This document shows, piece by piece, positions 11,501 through 19,903 of a stretch of 64,000 bases of DNA. The notes beneath the pieces are model-generated. The model saw nothing but the letters and a program-made list of their open reading frames with translations. It made no database searches and was not told where the DNA came from. How positions within the stretch are numbered: the stretch's first letter is position 1; the number at the start of each line of letters is the position of its first letter. The stretch is from Strongylocentrotus droebachiensis. Taxonomy: Eukaryota > Echinodermata > Echinoidea > Camarodonta > Strongylocentrotidae. Position numbers and translations under genes: made by a program. Where the stretch lies: positions 1-64,000 of the forward strand of contig JAVYIG010002520.1 of the NCBI GenBank assembly GCA_035222895.1. Direction: 5' to 3'.

Positions 11501-14500
11501 CATTTAAGCTCTTTTCTTTCCTATCACTTTGAAAGCTACCCAGGATGTTATTTAGAGGATTCTTGTCATGCCACAGTGGAATCGCAGAGAGTATTAGACC
11601 CAGCACACTGCTTAACGGTGCCTAGCCACCAGCTATTTAAGTCCCCTCCTGGATGTAGATTGCTCAGACTCAAAGCCATTTTCATATCAAAGATACACTC
11701 ATAGGTGTCCTAAGTAAAGCTAAGTCATCATAGCACACTGTAAAGCATTAACAAACATACTATTAATGCAATTAGCAATTTGGTGACAATTTTGTAGTTC
11801 TACTACCAAATGCAGATAAATCTAGTAAATCTACTTGGTCTTGGCCACCCATTTTGTACCATTGCCTCAGGGCCTGTGCCCCTTGGGAAAGTGTGCTAAT
11901 ACAGTCATCTCAATCCAATAGATTTAAACAGAGTCTCTCACAACAGTGTTTTTTAAATGCTTCCACATATTTTAAAGCAACTTTCATTTTTGGCGATTGG
12001 TCTATAAAATTACATGAAGAGGTAGCATTTAATTTAAAGGGATGGAGAGGGGGGGGGGGGGGGAGGGGGCTTTTTCCAAGGTGGATTGCGTTACTTCAAT
12101 TGGTCGTCAAAGCGTTACCTTGATGTTCCTGCCACCGATCATGACGCCATTCATCTGCTCCAGAGCCAGCTGGGCAGCCTCAGGCAGGTCGTATTCCACG
12201 AATGCAAAGCCCTTGTGTTTCATGGTGATGGGATCCCACGACATGTTAATGCTCTTGATAGGACCAAAGGGGTGGAAGGCTTGACGGATGGTGTCCTCCT
12301 TGAGCTCAAAGCTGATGGAGCCCACGTATACACGGCACATCAGGGCGATGGCCCGCTGCCTCTGGGCCTGCATCTGAAGGTTTGACATTTGCTGCGGGAT
12401 AAAGAAGAAAAGAAACAGAGTTTGGGGTTATATCAAAGCTTATCAACACTAGTGTGGCTAGTAGGGATTAGACCACACAGCGAGGTCACAGACAGGTGGC
12501 TATCTCATCAACGCAGCTCTCATATAACATAAGAAATACAGGATCATGGGGAACCAACAGGCACTGATTGGGGAAGATTTCTATATAGAGGGAGCAAGTA
12601 GCTACAAGTAGGACAGTGGGGCTTTAAGAGCAAGCACCATAAGCAAGTAGCCATCATCGTTAAAATCATCATAACTATATTTCTTTACCATTGATCCACA
12701 CTGATTTAACTTTGCCTTGCCGTGTTATAGGGGTATAATTTGAATGGCTAAGCAAGGGCAAAGTGAAATTTTCCCCTCCTTGTTTCTTCTTTGAAGTTCC
12801 TTTCACTTAGCACATGTACCTCTAGCATAATTTATTGTAATAAAATAGTTACAACGCGGTTAGGTTTGAAGTTGGTCTTAGGGATAAGTATAATGATAGG
12901 TCCAGGGCTGTAGTGAAGGTCAATAATCATTGCTAGAATTGACCACCAAGCAATCTTGATCCTCACCTGTTGCTGGTGTGCTAATGTCTGTTTGACCAGC
13001 ACGCTCTTGATGCTCTGCTCCATGGCATACTTCTTAGACTTCATGACAGCCTCCTGCTGCTCCGCGCTCAGCTTAGGTAGCCCCATCATGGACGGCATCC
13101 CTGGCAACGCCAGCAAGGTCTCCTTCTTTGCACCAGGGCCAGCGAGCACCGGCCCCGTCTGCTCTGCAAACTGGAACTCAAAGCTCTGCAGCGATGGTGG
13201 TGCTGGGGGCGGCGTGGAGGACTCCTCTTCGACTGCTAGGTCCATGAGGGAAGCTTCATCATGGAGGGAAAGGGCAAACAGGAGAGTGTTAGAGACCTTC
13301 TTGTGAAGGAGAACTTGATAGTATGCACTGTGTGGACATGCTTGCCACCACTGCACACCATCAAGGGGTTATGCTCTTTAAAAAAAAAAATCTCCCCCCC
13401 CCCCCGTTTTTTTTTCTTCTTTCAAATTCAGCAAATCAGAATAGAATGAAACTTTTATGTGTGAGAAAACTTAGGGTAAATGCTGAATGATATTTATCTT
13501 GTTTTTCAAAAGCAAACACGACTAGATTTGAATATTCTATTCCCTTTCGTTCCTGCCTGGCAAAATTACACAAATACTCATGAACAATCATTTTAATAGT
13601 CTTTCATTTAAACAATTCCTTTCTGACAAAATTAGCATCTCTTTAAATTGTTAGAGAGATTGAGAACCAAGTCTAAGCTTGCTTATCTAAAATTTCTCAA
13701 TTAACCTTTGGATAACAACCAGTGATTATACCAAAAACAAAGAAATCCCATCTATTCAACAGAAAGAGGTCACAGCATACAAAATATAGGAAAGGAAGTC
13801 ATGTCAAATGCTTCTTTCATACCGACGCTTGCCACAAAGAAATGAAAGAGAGAACAATGGCATAGAGAACAGTGGCAAACGTCTAAATTCAATCCACCAT
13901 TCTATACAAACAGCACCGTTTGTTTACCACTAGAGTAGCGTTAAGGGGTGGTTGGAATCGATAGCTGAATGACGGGTTGTGGTGCAGCATCGGGTCGATA
14001 TTTTTTTTTACATGGGATCGGTCGGACGGTCCGAAGAGCGCAGAGGTCAGCGACCTCACTGGCCATGGTGGATCGCTTGTGGGTCGGCCAAGGTCAGAGG
14101 TCATATGTTTACATACAACCTCATCACCCCCTTTTCACACATGCTGCTCTCTAGCTGAAGCTACATGGCATAAAATAAAGAATAAAAATGCAAAGAAAAA
14201 AATACAAAGACAGGGAAGAAACACCTTGAGTCAAATCCAACATCAGCAAAAGACAAAATATTTGCAAGAAGAGGGGATAATGCTTCCTATATTTGGCTTG
14301 AATGGCTGGGCTTACAAAATGTCAAGGGGTCCAATATTCATAGTGATGGAACTTACATTAACTACTTACATTAAGTACTTCTCATGGCATCTAAGGTTTA
14401 TTTATTTGCTAATTGGAAATTTTTACTTATCCAGTAATGGTAAAATTCAAAATATGTTCTTGATGATCTATGTGACATCTACATTCTGGTACAAATTCCA

Positions 14501-17500
14501 AACTAAGGTTCTCTTGTTTCCCAGAAAGGAAAATTGTATAAAATTTTTGTTCAATCTTCATGCAGAAGGGACATGACAGCAATTTCAGGTAACAAATGTA
14601 TTAAACTCAAACTCATTTCAAAGAGTGGCTATTTGGGATCCGCACATTGAACTTGCTTCTTTCACAAATGCTATTGGAAATCTCTTAAAATATGACCTCA
14701 GAACAGTCATGAGACAGATTAAACTGCAAGGGGATTCAAGATAATAATGTTGCAAGTTCTGCTATCAAAGCAATTTCTATTGAGGGGGGATGTGGGAGAG
14801 GAGGAATAAAGAGAAAATAATGTGATGATGGAACGTCTCGGTCGCTCAGTTCTGTTAGCTGCTCAGAAAGACAATGCGTCACTCCTTGCTGGTTTTGCTT
14901 TTATATGCAAATAAAAAAATGACCAAAAAACAAGAGAAGAAACACATAGGTTACGATACATAGGGCCTTTTAGCAGGCCAAAATAACCTCTCTTTAAATC
15001 ACCTTCCACATCAACACACATTAGCTTTGAGATTAAGTAGAGATTTCTTACAAATGATGTTCCTGACATTAAAATGTTGGGAATAATTCTGACTTTACTG
15101 CCAATTTATTTGAAAGATCCTGATTTTACATCAACAAAGAGGTGTTTCTCCACCATACTTGAACAACAATTGATGCACTTAAAACATATCACATCATATT
15201 ATTCTCCAAACACTAATAATAGTGAAATCCTTAAAACTTATTCAATTATCTTTTCCCCTCACTACAACTTTCAGATAATCCTTTGCAACTACGATTGTAT
15301 AAATATATGACCTATAATATCTGAACATGCAGCAATAAAAACAAAGAAGACTTGTGATAGCTTTTCTCCCTACTCTATCAAAATAGTTGTTTTACTTTTC
15401 ATTTTCTTTAATGCACACATTTCAGAGTGCCTCATCGCACAGCCGCCTGCGTCAAGTGCACGGGAATAGCATCACACCTGGAAGAATAACGAACAAGGAA
15501 AGAAAAAAAGAGAGAGAGAAAGAGCAGAGCATTTACAGTGGTCTAACATCCATTCATGCCATTTTCTTTCAAATCATTGGCATACTAACTTGTAGGTTTT
15601 ACCTTCCATTAATCTGCATATACATGTAAGGGTGTGTGGGACAGTACAAGTTTATTATTTCAGGAGAGATACTTATCAAAATTGTTAAAAGTGAAGGAAG
15701 GGATGAATGAATTATGAAGGGTCTGCAGAATAGGATAAAGCAAATAGAAAGACTGTGATAAATGGAGTATTCTACATGAAAGGAGAATGTATGGGCAATC
15801 TGTACATGAAAAATACATATTGCCGCCCCACTATAACATTTTTTGTTTAAATAAAAAATAATAAAAAATAAAAAAAATAAAAAATCAATTAAATAATTTT
15901 CAAGGAAACAATTTGAGAACTGGGATGCAAACACAAATAATGTTGGACTAACATGAGAAACAGGAGGGGTTATATCTATAAATCCAAATATACATTGTTT
16001 CCTAACCTTATTCATGCACCATTCCCAGGTTTTTCAAGAGGATGTGAGTGATTTTTTTATCATAAAGTAAGTAAATCTGCCACCTTACAGCATTCCTAAC
16101 AACAGTTATTTATACTACATGAGATTCTTGTATTCCACGATGTCGTTTCTGAGAATAAAACCCATTCAGTTCTGCTGCCATGACGATGCTTTACCAAAGC
16201 CTACGAAGAAGAAAACTCAAAAACAAAGAGAAACAAAACAAAAGACAAATATCAGAAGCTATTGAAATGATCGTATGAACATCAGATGTATTTATGGTTA
16301 GCTAAGGAGTACTGGTTAGATGCAATATGGAAAATGTAAGAAATCTTAGGAAGATGAAGTTTGCAAAAGCTTTCAAGGTGGTTCATGTTACTTTTTGACC
16401 CTAAGTTGTTCCAACATAAAAGTTTGCATCTGTCTCCTGAACTTTTGCGCCACACGGCCCACACAAACAAAATAATCAAAACTTTGATTCTAATTTTCAA
16501 CATTTCGTTGATGCAGTCTTTTTTTTGAAGGGGTTGTCTACACACCATTATTGAGCCACGCACACACATGTACAGTCATACAACAGCAGAAAATATTCAA
16601 AGTATGACACAAAAGCAAAACTGAACTGAATGATAAACAAACATTTCCTCACCATCAGAACATGTTTTTTCATGATAGCACAACTAATGAACCCATGGAG
16701 TCATCACTTTGATTATCCATGTTCTTGTAAAAGCTATTAATTTCTCATTTCAACAGAAATAATATAACTTGGCATTCTGGGGGGTTAGCTAAATTACTAA
16801 GAAATTTGTTGATGATAATCCCAGCTCTCTGATGGCGAGAAATTGCATGTTTACCACTCAAGGCCCATGTTTGCAAATATGTGTGACATGAAAAGTCACA
16901 ATTTCATATGATCAATTGCAACATTCAGAATAAACACTTGATGGAAAAAAAATCCTCTTCTAGGCTAAAAAATATTTCACAATATACAAGTGCAATGGAT
17001 CATGTTAGTGCAACATGGCAACAAAGTTGATATAACATTTCTTCCATAGAATTCATTATATCAATATTAGAGTGTCGACTAATCCAAGAAATATATGTAC
17101 AAAATGAAAGAGCAGTAAAATTAAATTCATTCAGTACTAGGCACATGCACGACACACTCCAACATCACTCCCATAAACCCATAAACGTTTTTTTGATTTT
17201 GATTTTTTCTTTCTCTGAGGACAAGTTTTCAGTGGAGTAAACCTAGCCTTGTTTCAGATTTTGCAAACTTCATGTTCCTGCACATCAGACAGAATATACC
17301 CACCAGGTTGGGCCTCCAACTCCATCTTGATCTTCTTTGGGGATGGTTCTTGCATTTGGATCTCTTCCATATGGTTCTCTTCCATCAGGGCAACTGGCTC
17401 CTGTCAAAATAGAAATAGTCAAAATAAATAAAAAGTTATAAGAAATAGGCTTGAATTTAAATCAACCTCAAGATTCTAGTTTATCAACAACAAAAATTGA

Positions 17501-18432
17501 ACAAAGATGAAAGAACATTTATCCATTAAAGCCTGTCTGCACTAGACCGAATTTTTCGTCTCTTTCGTTCGTTAGCCTCTTATTGGGGTACGGTCGGCTC
17601 TCTCTTTAGAGACCGAAACAGACTATCCCGCGAAGTGTGTAGGGTTATGTGGGCAAATCAGTACACAACACTTGCAAAACTTATCCCCGAATTACTCCTT
17701 TCACAGAATGCATATCCGCTGCATTTTATATTGTAAATTAGGTATATGCTTAACTACTTCGGTTCCACTTACCAACTTGATTGAAATATTCCGTTTAATG
17801 GTCCATTTTTAGGAAATTATGGGTCAAAATCGAAATCCATGATAAAAATCTTGCAGCGGGGGTTTAAACTCTCACTGCGCATAAGGTCATCTAAATCTCA
17901 TCCCTTCTAGTCTACGCCGAACGCAAACTGATTATAATGGAAAAACTGTGCATGAGCTACGAGTTCGTAATGACATGCAGTTTTTCCGCTATAATCATTT
18001 TGCCTTCAATCAAGTTGGTAAGTGGAACCAAAGTAGTTACCGTATATAACGGTGTATAAACCGCACTTTTTTGCCGCCGAAAAAAATTCAAAGTCGGGGG
18101 TGCGGTTTATACACGGTACACCAAAAAAAAAAAAAAAAAAAAAAAAATTTTTTTTTTTTTTTTAAAGTTTCAATTTATGCCCCTCCACCTGGCGCTATGC
18201 CTGGCAATGTCTGCCAGCTCGGTAATCGGTGTGTTGACTCACCACTCGGAAACTAGAACAACACTCAAATTTGTCTGTCATCTTGGTTTGAAAGTAATCT
18301 TTCTGATAGATCTCAATATGTAGTTTATAATAATAATTCCTCCAATTTTTCTTCTATTACATGGTGTACCACAAGGTTCTATCCTAGGTCCCTACTGTTT
18401 TTTAATTTACAGTACCGTAATGATCTTACACA

Positions 18433-18492
<60 letters not shown>

Positions 18493-19903
18493 AAGGGCGA
18501 AAAAGAGGGGTGCGGTTAATACACGAGGGCGGTTTATACAACGTTATTTACGGTAAGCATATACCTAATTTACAATATAAAATGCAGCGGATATGCATTC
18601 TGTGAAAGGAGTAATTCGAGGATAAGTTTTGCAAGTGTTGTGTACTGATTTGCCCACATAACCCTACACACTTTGCGGGATAGTCTGTTTCGGTCTCTAA
18701 AGAGAGAGCCGACCGTACCCCAATAAGAGGCTAACGAACGAAAGAGACGAAAAATTCGGTCTATGTCTGCACTAGTTTGGCCAGGGGGATTAGACCTCTC
18801 TGCAAGGTCGCTGACAAATATCTTATCAAATCAGCTCTCAATTAACATAAGAAAAAGGGGATCATGGGGACCAACAGGCATCGATTAGGCATCGTTTGCT
18901 ATATAGAGGGCGCAAGTAGCTATAAGAAGTGCACTGGGGATTTAAAGAGGCAATCTTTACTTTTCATTTAGCCTTAGGATAAGCGTGCGCTGGCGATGCG
19001 AAAAACAGATTCTGTGTAATAAAAATATCCCAAGTTCACAGTCAACTTTTATGGGTTGTCCGTCTTCCCAAGGATTTATCGCTCCTAAACCAGTAGGGTC
19101 CCTGGACAGGGAATGAGGATGAGGATGAATGAGGACAAATTGTGTCCACAAAAATAAGGATCGTCTGCATTTTTGTGGACTTTTTTTTTCATCAGCGCTC
19201 TGCAGGTTTTGGCTTTCCGACCGCGCGCTGGCAATGCAAAAAAAGGATTCCGCGTAAGAAAATAACCCCAGTTCACCGTCTACTTTTATGGGTTGTTCGT
19301 CTTCCCGAGGTTTTATCGCAGATAACATGAAAGTCTTTGTACAAAGTCAATCATGGAATTCGTTTTTCGCATCCCAACGCTCGGATCGGAAATCAGAATC
19401 GTCCGCGTTTACAAAGACGATCCTTATTCTCGGGCCAGCCTGTTTACTCAACATGCAAATTCCAATTAGGATTACCCTTGTTTGTTCAATTTTCAAAGCT
19501 CTTTCTTGATTCAAACCTGCTTGCATTTGCTGCAGCCGTCTACAACCACGGCCCTGCCTTGGCCTGGATTGGGCCAGCAGCATGCAGCACGCCAGTACCC
19601 ACAGGCCACATGATGCTATGCACAGACACAGTCAGCACACTACACACACAGACACAGTCAGCACACTACACACACACACACAGCGTTAGCCGTTTATACA
19701 TTCACTCACAATGCCAAATCAATGGTAGTCCACGTATTCGAGAGAAATCGAAGACTCGACTTTCTCTACTCGAGGTCAAGTTTTTTCATTTTCTTTACTT
19801 TCCCAGGACTAATTTACCTATAAAATCATCCTATGTTTATCTACATATTACAAAATATATATTTCAGGTCGGCACTTACAGCATCTCCATTAGTTTCTGC
19901 CAT
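2416..19903 (-). CDS. PUF60: Poly(U)-binding splicing factor PUF60, 12 coding exons (gene span)
   Basis: Nuclear RNA-binding protein that works with U2AF in 3' splice-site recognition and also represses transcription (as FIR). Twelve exons join in consistent phase to about 618 residues; human PUF60 is about 559. Order of parts: acidic N-terminus; a conserved [17 protein letters not shown] segment; RRM1 (about 156-233; RNP2 VYVGSI, RNP1 KGFAFVEY); RRM2 (about 253-327; RNP2 IFITSI, odd RNP1 KGHGLIEY); an Ala/Pro-rich linker encoded by exons 8-10; then a C-terminal UHM-type RRM3 (about 521-618) with the RWF hallmark (594-596), ending in the [13 protein letters not shown] tail close to the human end. 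The start ATG is in exon 1, where an eight-residue first exon joins exon 2 in phase 0. Six introns carry snoRNA copies. The gene is divergent from GOLGA7. Exon 3 has two possible acceptors, at 13253 and 13235. Confidence 0.93.
2610..2959. mobile_element. TTAA-flanked MITE, family T1
   Basis: TTAAAGATAAAGTTGAGTTC at one end and its near complement (gaactcaaccttctctttaa) at the other, about 350 bp, with no ORF of note. It lies 85 bp beyond the PUF60 exon 12 acceptor, in intron 11. The TTAA boundaries suggest a piggyBac-type mechanism (inference). Confidence 0.78.
5424..5504 (-). ncRNA. SNORD58-like box C/D snoRNA, copy A (PUF60 intron 11)
   Basis: Minus-strand C box ATGATGA (RC of 5490-5496) and D box CTGA (RC of 5428-5431), with a guide-like CTTAGGACACC between them, as in vertebrate U58. 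This copy has the best terminal stem (GCACA with TGTGC) and a clear internal CTGA D' box directly after the guide; the other copies have a degenerate D'. It is probably the most ancestral-looking functional copy. Confidence 0.8.
5521..5815 (+). mobile_element. tRNA-derived SINE
   Basis: Begins with a tRNA-like head: gtcatggtttattcacttga and a clear B box ggattcaaatccc at about 5566-5578, followed by an unrelated body. In PUF60 intron 11, between snoRNA copy A and exon 11. Confidence 0.6.
5919..6108 (-). CDS. PUF60: PUF60 exon 11 (UHM/RRM3, first part)
   Basis: Acceptor TAATTGCAG, donor GCGG|GTAAGA, 190 nt, ends in phase 1. Encodes [38 protein letters not shown] and [16 protein letters not shown], close to the human UHM, including its acidic helix. 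Confidence 0.95.
6173..6360. mobile_element. TTAA-flanked MITE, family T2
   Basis: TTAAAGCCTATCTGCATTAG start and the family core (ggggataaatgattaccgc, gctatatagg, gcaagtagctacaagtagtg). The right end is diverged. In PUF60 intron 10. Confidence 0.7.
6416..6498 (-). ncRNA. SNORD58-like box C/D snoRNA, copy B (PUF60 intron 10)
   Basis: C box at 6483-6489, D box at 6422-6425 (both read on the minus strand), guide CTTAGGACACC, and terminal stem TGCT/AGCA with an outer GCAG/CTGC. Flanks match those of copy E, showing origin by duplication of an intron segment. Confidence 0.78.
6508..6785. mobile_element. foldback-like insertion near snoRNA copy B
   Basis: Absent from the otherwise matching flank of copy E, so it inserted after the duplication. 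Its ends resemble a degenerate family F foldback (ggcgtgtttcaaaaagatc / gtccaacttaggacctttta). Confidence 0.6.
6879..7168 (-). CDS. PUF60: PUF60 exon 10 (linker, region before UHM)
   Basis: Acceptor CCCTCTCAG, donor CAGAT|GTAAGT, 290 nt. Begins [12 protein letters not shown] (human VTPARPPIPVTIP) and ends with the strongly conserved [20 protein letters not shown] plus LLRKSD. An Ala/Gly/Met-rich stretch lies between. Confidence 0.92.
7205..7325. repeat. tandem repeat of about 50 bp
   Basis: Three imperfect units built on gagagcactgactcttttgt, two of them followed by agtttaatttcttctttt. It is located in PUF60 intron 9, close to the exon 10 acceptor. No coding content. Confidence 0.75.
7428..7506. 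repeat. conserved companion block of snoRNA copy C
   Basis: A 79-nt block nearly identical to 11318-11396. Both lie on the same side of a snoRNA copy in different PUF60 introns. No C/D or H/ACA hallmark was recognised in it. It is most simply a remnant of the intron-segment duplication that produced copies C and F. Confidence 0.7.
7563..7644 (-). ncRNA. SNORD58-like box C/D snoRNA, copy C (PUF60 intron 9)
   Basis: C box at 7629-7635 and D box at 7568-7571 on the minus strand, with guide CTTAGGACACC and stem TGCT/AGCA. A 79-nt block at 7428-7506 next to it is shared almost unchanged with the neighbourhood of copy F. Confidence 0.78.
7669..7817. mobile_element. short inverted-repeat element, family G
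   Basis: Inverted copy of the 21412-21560 element, in PUF60 intron 9 and adjacent to snoRNA copy C. The shared core reads aagcaaggatttcagtagct or its complement. Confidence 0.7.
7980..8160 (-). CDS. PUF60: PUF60 exon 9 (hydrophobic linker)
   Basis: Acceptor CTGCATTAG, donor ACCG|GTGAGT, 181 nt. Encodes a Met/Ala/Thr/Leu-rich linker ending [17 protein letters not shown], comparable to human LGTLPQAVMAAQAPGVITG. Ends in phase 1. Confidence 0.88.
8818..8899 (-). ncRNA. SNORD58-like box C/D snoRNA, copy D (PUF60 intron 8)
   Basis: C box at 8885-8891 and D box at 8823-8826 on the minus strand. The guide region is preserved (CTTAGGACACC), but there are extra bases upstream of it and changes before the D box, so this is the most diverged copy and may be decaying. 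It lies about 200 nt from the exon 8 donor. Confidence 0.72.
9019..9123 (-). CDS. PUF60: PUF60 exon 8 (alanine-rich linker)
   Basis: Acceptor TTTGACAG, donor ACAG|GTAATG, 35 codons in phase 0. Encodes [19 protein letters not shown] followed by [16 protein letters not shown]. The Ala run matches the human linker after RRM2. Confidence 0.88.
9383..9464 (-). ncRNA. SNORD58-like box C/D snoRNA, copy E (PUF60 intron 7)
   Basis: C box at 9449-9455, D box at 9388-9391, guide CTTAGGACACC, and terminal stem GCAG..TGCT with AGCA..CTGC. Flanking sequence on both sides matches copy B, except that copy B's right flank is interrupted by an insertion. Confidence 0.78.
9733..9835 (-). CDS. PUF60: PUF60 exon 7 (end of RRM2)
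   Basis: Acceptor CTTCCTGCAG, donor AAGG|GTAAGT, 103 nt. Encodes [20 protein letters not shown] and then [14 protein letters not shown], clearly RRM2. The RNP1 octamer reads KGHGLIEY where human has KGYGFIEY. Confidence 0.92.
9877..9956. mobile_element. miniature TTAA-flanked element (about 80 bp)
   Basis: TTAACCTATTGCCTACTGGA at one end and the inverse of TTAACCCTTCCTCTACTGA at the other. Related to the insertion at 42309-42388. In PUF60 intron 6, 42 bp upstream of the exon 7 acceptor. Confidence 0.65.
10558..10626 (-). CDS. PUF60: PUF60 exon 6 (middle of RRM2)
   Basis: A 69-nt exon with acceptor CTCGTATAG and donor CATAA|GTAAGT. Encodes [20 protein letters not shown] then KHK, aligned with human [23 protein letters not shown]. 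Phase is 2 in and 2 out. Confidence 0.9.
11072..11199 (-). CDS. PUF60: PUF60 exon 5 (start of RRM2)
   Basis: Acceptor TTTGTAG|GTGGGT, donor AAAAG|GTTTGT, 128 nt, ends in phase 2. Encodes [12 protein letters not shown], then RNP2 IFITSI and [10 protein letters not shown], matching the human RRM1-RRM2 linker and the beginning of RRM2. Confidence 0.92.
11318..11396. repeat. conserved companion block of snoRNA copy F
   Basis: Partner of 7428-7506; only a few positions differ (around gtaaactaaag versus gtaaagtaggg). Between this block and snoRNA copy F lies about 260 bp of pyrimidine-rich sequence that is absent next to copy C. Confidence 0.7.
11659..11740 (-). ncRNA. SNORD58-like box C/D snoRNA, copy F (PUF60 intron 4)
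   Basis: C box at 11725-11731 and D box at 11664-11667 on the minus strand, with guide CTTAGGACACC and stem TGCT/AGCA. It sits about 460 nt upstream of the exon 5 acceptor. Shares a companion 79-nt block (11318-11396) with copy C. Confidence 0.78.
12119..12391 (-). CDS. PUF60: PUF60 exon 4 (RRM1)
   Basis: A strong pyrimidine tract ends in CGCAG, and the donor is AAG|GTAACG; 91 codons, phase 0 at both ends. Carries nearly all of RRM1: RNP2 VYVGSI (157-162) and RNP1 KGFAFVEY (196-203), with the human-like AQLALEQMN and GGRNIK segments. Confidence 0.95.
12432..12627. mobile_element. MITE, family T2
   Basis: Core gattagaccacacagcgagg ... ctatatagagggagcaagta and end cagtggggctttaa. The left end is diverged. 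In PUF60 intron 3. Confidence 0.68.
12967..13253 (-). CDS. PUF60: PUF60 exon 3
   Basis: Ends AHQQQ at CAG|GTGAGG. Contains [20 protein letters not shown] followed by [14 protein letters not shown], nearly identical to the human region before RRM1. The acceptor is either GAAG|CT at 13253, the first AG after a CTCTAAC branch-like motif and pyrimidine tract, or CTAG|CA at 13235. Both keep the frame and differ by six residues. Confidence 0.85.
13254..17303. other. PUF60: PUF60 intron 2
   Basis: Four kilobases of AT-rich intron. Apart from the CpG-rich patch near 13.9-14.15 kb, I see homopolymer runs (A10 and C11 near 13380-13405), an A/T-rich simple stretch at 15840-15900, and no recognisable coding exon or structured RNA. 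Confidence 0.5.
14012..14066 (-). CDS. PUF60: candidate alternative first exon of PUF60
   Basis: Inside intron 2, a CpG-rich patch on the minus strand contains an ATG in an ideal Kozak context (CCACCATGG). It opens [18 protein letters not shown] and reaches a possible donor CAT|GTAAAA in phase 1, the phase that exon 3 accepts. Inference only: the donor is weak, no homolog of these residues is known to me, and a plain CpG-rich repeat is possible. Confidence 0.3.
17304..17400 (-). CDS. PUF60: PUF60 exon 2
   Basis: Acceptor TTTTGACAG, donor CTG|GTGGGT, 97 nt, ends in phase 1. Encodes an acidic, Met/Glu-rich stretch with [14 protein letters not shown], a possible basic nuclear-localisation patch. 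Not conserved with human at the sequence level; placed by splice sites and phase. Confidence 0.65.
17543..18763. mobile_element. Mutator-like foldback transposon with ~210-bp terminal inverted repeats
   Basis: Begins TAGACCGAATTTTTCGTC and ends with its reverse complement. Arms 17543-17752 and 18554-18763 are nearly perfect inverted copies. The 9-bp sequence tgtctgcac occurs at 17534-17542 and again at 18764-18772, a target-site duplication of Mutator-superfamily length. No transposase ORF is present. The interior holds a second inverted repeat (17752-17785 with 18009-18042), a hairpin near 17927-18000, A/T homopolymer runs and a retrotransposon fragment. Confidence 0.8.
18284..18430 (+). pseudogene. 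reverse transcriptase fragment of a non-LTR retrotransposon
   Basis: The plus strand reads [20 protein letters not shown] in one frame and, after a small frameshift, [16 protein letters not shown], the standard RT core signature of CR1/RTE/Jockey-type LINEs, followed by a disrupted NDL. It is a short broken piece with no intact ORF, lying between two A/T homopolymer tracts inside the Mutator-like element. Confidence 0.8.
18957..19330. repeat. imperfect direct duplication in PUF60 intron 1
   Basis: Sequence at about 18975-19090 (gcgctggcgatgcgaaaaac ... tatgggttgtccgtcttccc) recurs at about 19215-19327. A related motif, aggatcgtccgcatttt, also appears near 19150, 19400 and 20590, so this is a local cluster of a dispersed repeat. 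Confidence 0.65.
19616..19682. repeat. CA-rich microsatellite / short tandem repeat
   Basis: acacagacacagtcagcacact is repeated and followed by a (CA)n tract. It lies in PUF60 intron 1, about 200 bp from exon 1. Confidence 0.85.
19880..19903 (-). CDS. PUF60: PUF60 exon 1 (start codon)
   Basis: Encodes MAETNGDA and ends at a GTAAGT donor in phase 0. It is supported only by the ATG, the strong donor and the phase match to exon 2, since such a short N-terminus is not conserved. Upstream minus-strand sequence would be 5' UTR. Confidence 0.65.

Larger units (their letters stand above)
17526..18945. mobile_element. TTAA-flanked MITE (family T2) interrupted by a Mutator-like element
   Basis: Starts TTAAAGCCTGTCTGCAC and ends with a variant of the RC of the same terminus before TTAA. 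The complete family (about 190 bp, ends TTAAAGCCNNTCTGCACTA) recurs at 6173, 12432, 43294 and 46459. Here it is split after its first 17 bases by a 1.2 kb insertion. Confidence 0.75.

Noticed and set aside
5424-11740. Interpreting the six repeats as copies of an ordinary MITE
   Set aside because: They occur only in PUF60 introns in this window, always in host orientation, start and end at C and D boxes, and preserve the guide more than their flanks; this fits snoRNA copies better. Genome-wide dispersal would reopen the question.
12956-13306. Plus-strand reading frame opposite PUF60 exon 3
   Set aside because: Antisense shadow of the exon with the [17 protein letters not shown] segment.
13977-14576. 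Plus-strand open reading frame of 199 codons in PUF60 intron 2
   Set aside because: Composition is that of AT-rich intron with homopolymer-encoded Phe runs; no domain, no splice logic, and it overlaps the CpG-rich patch on the other strand.
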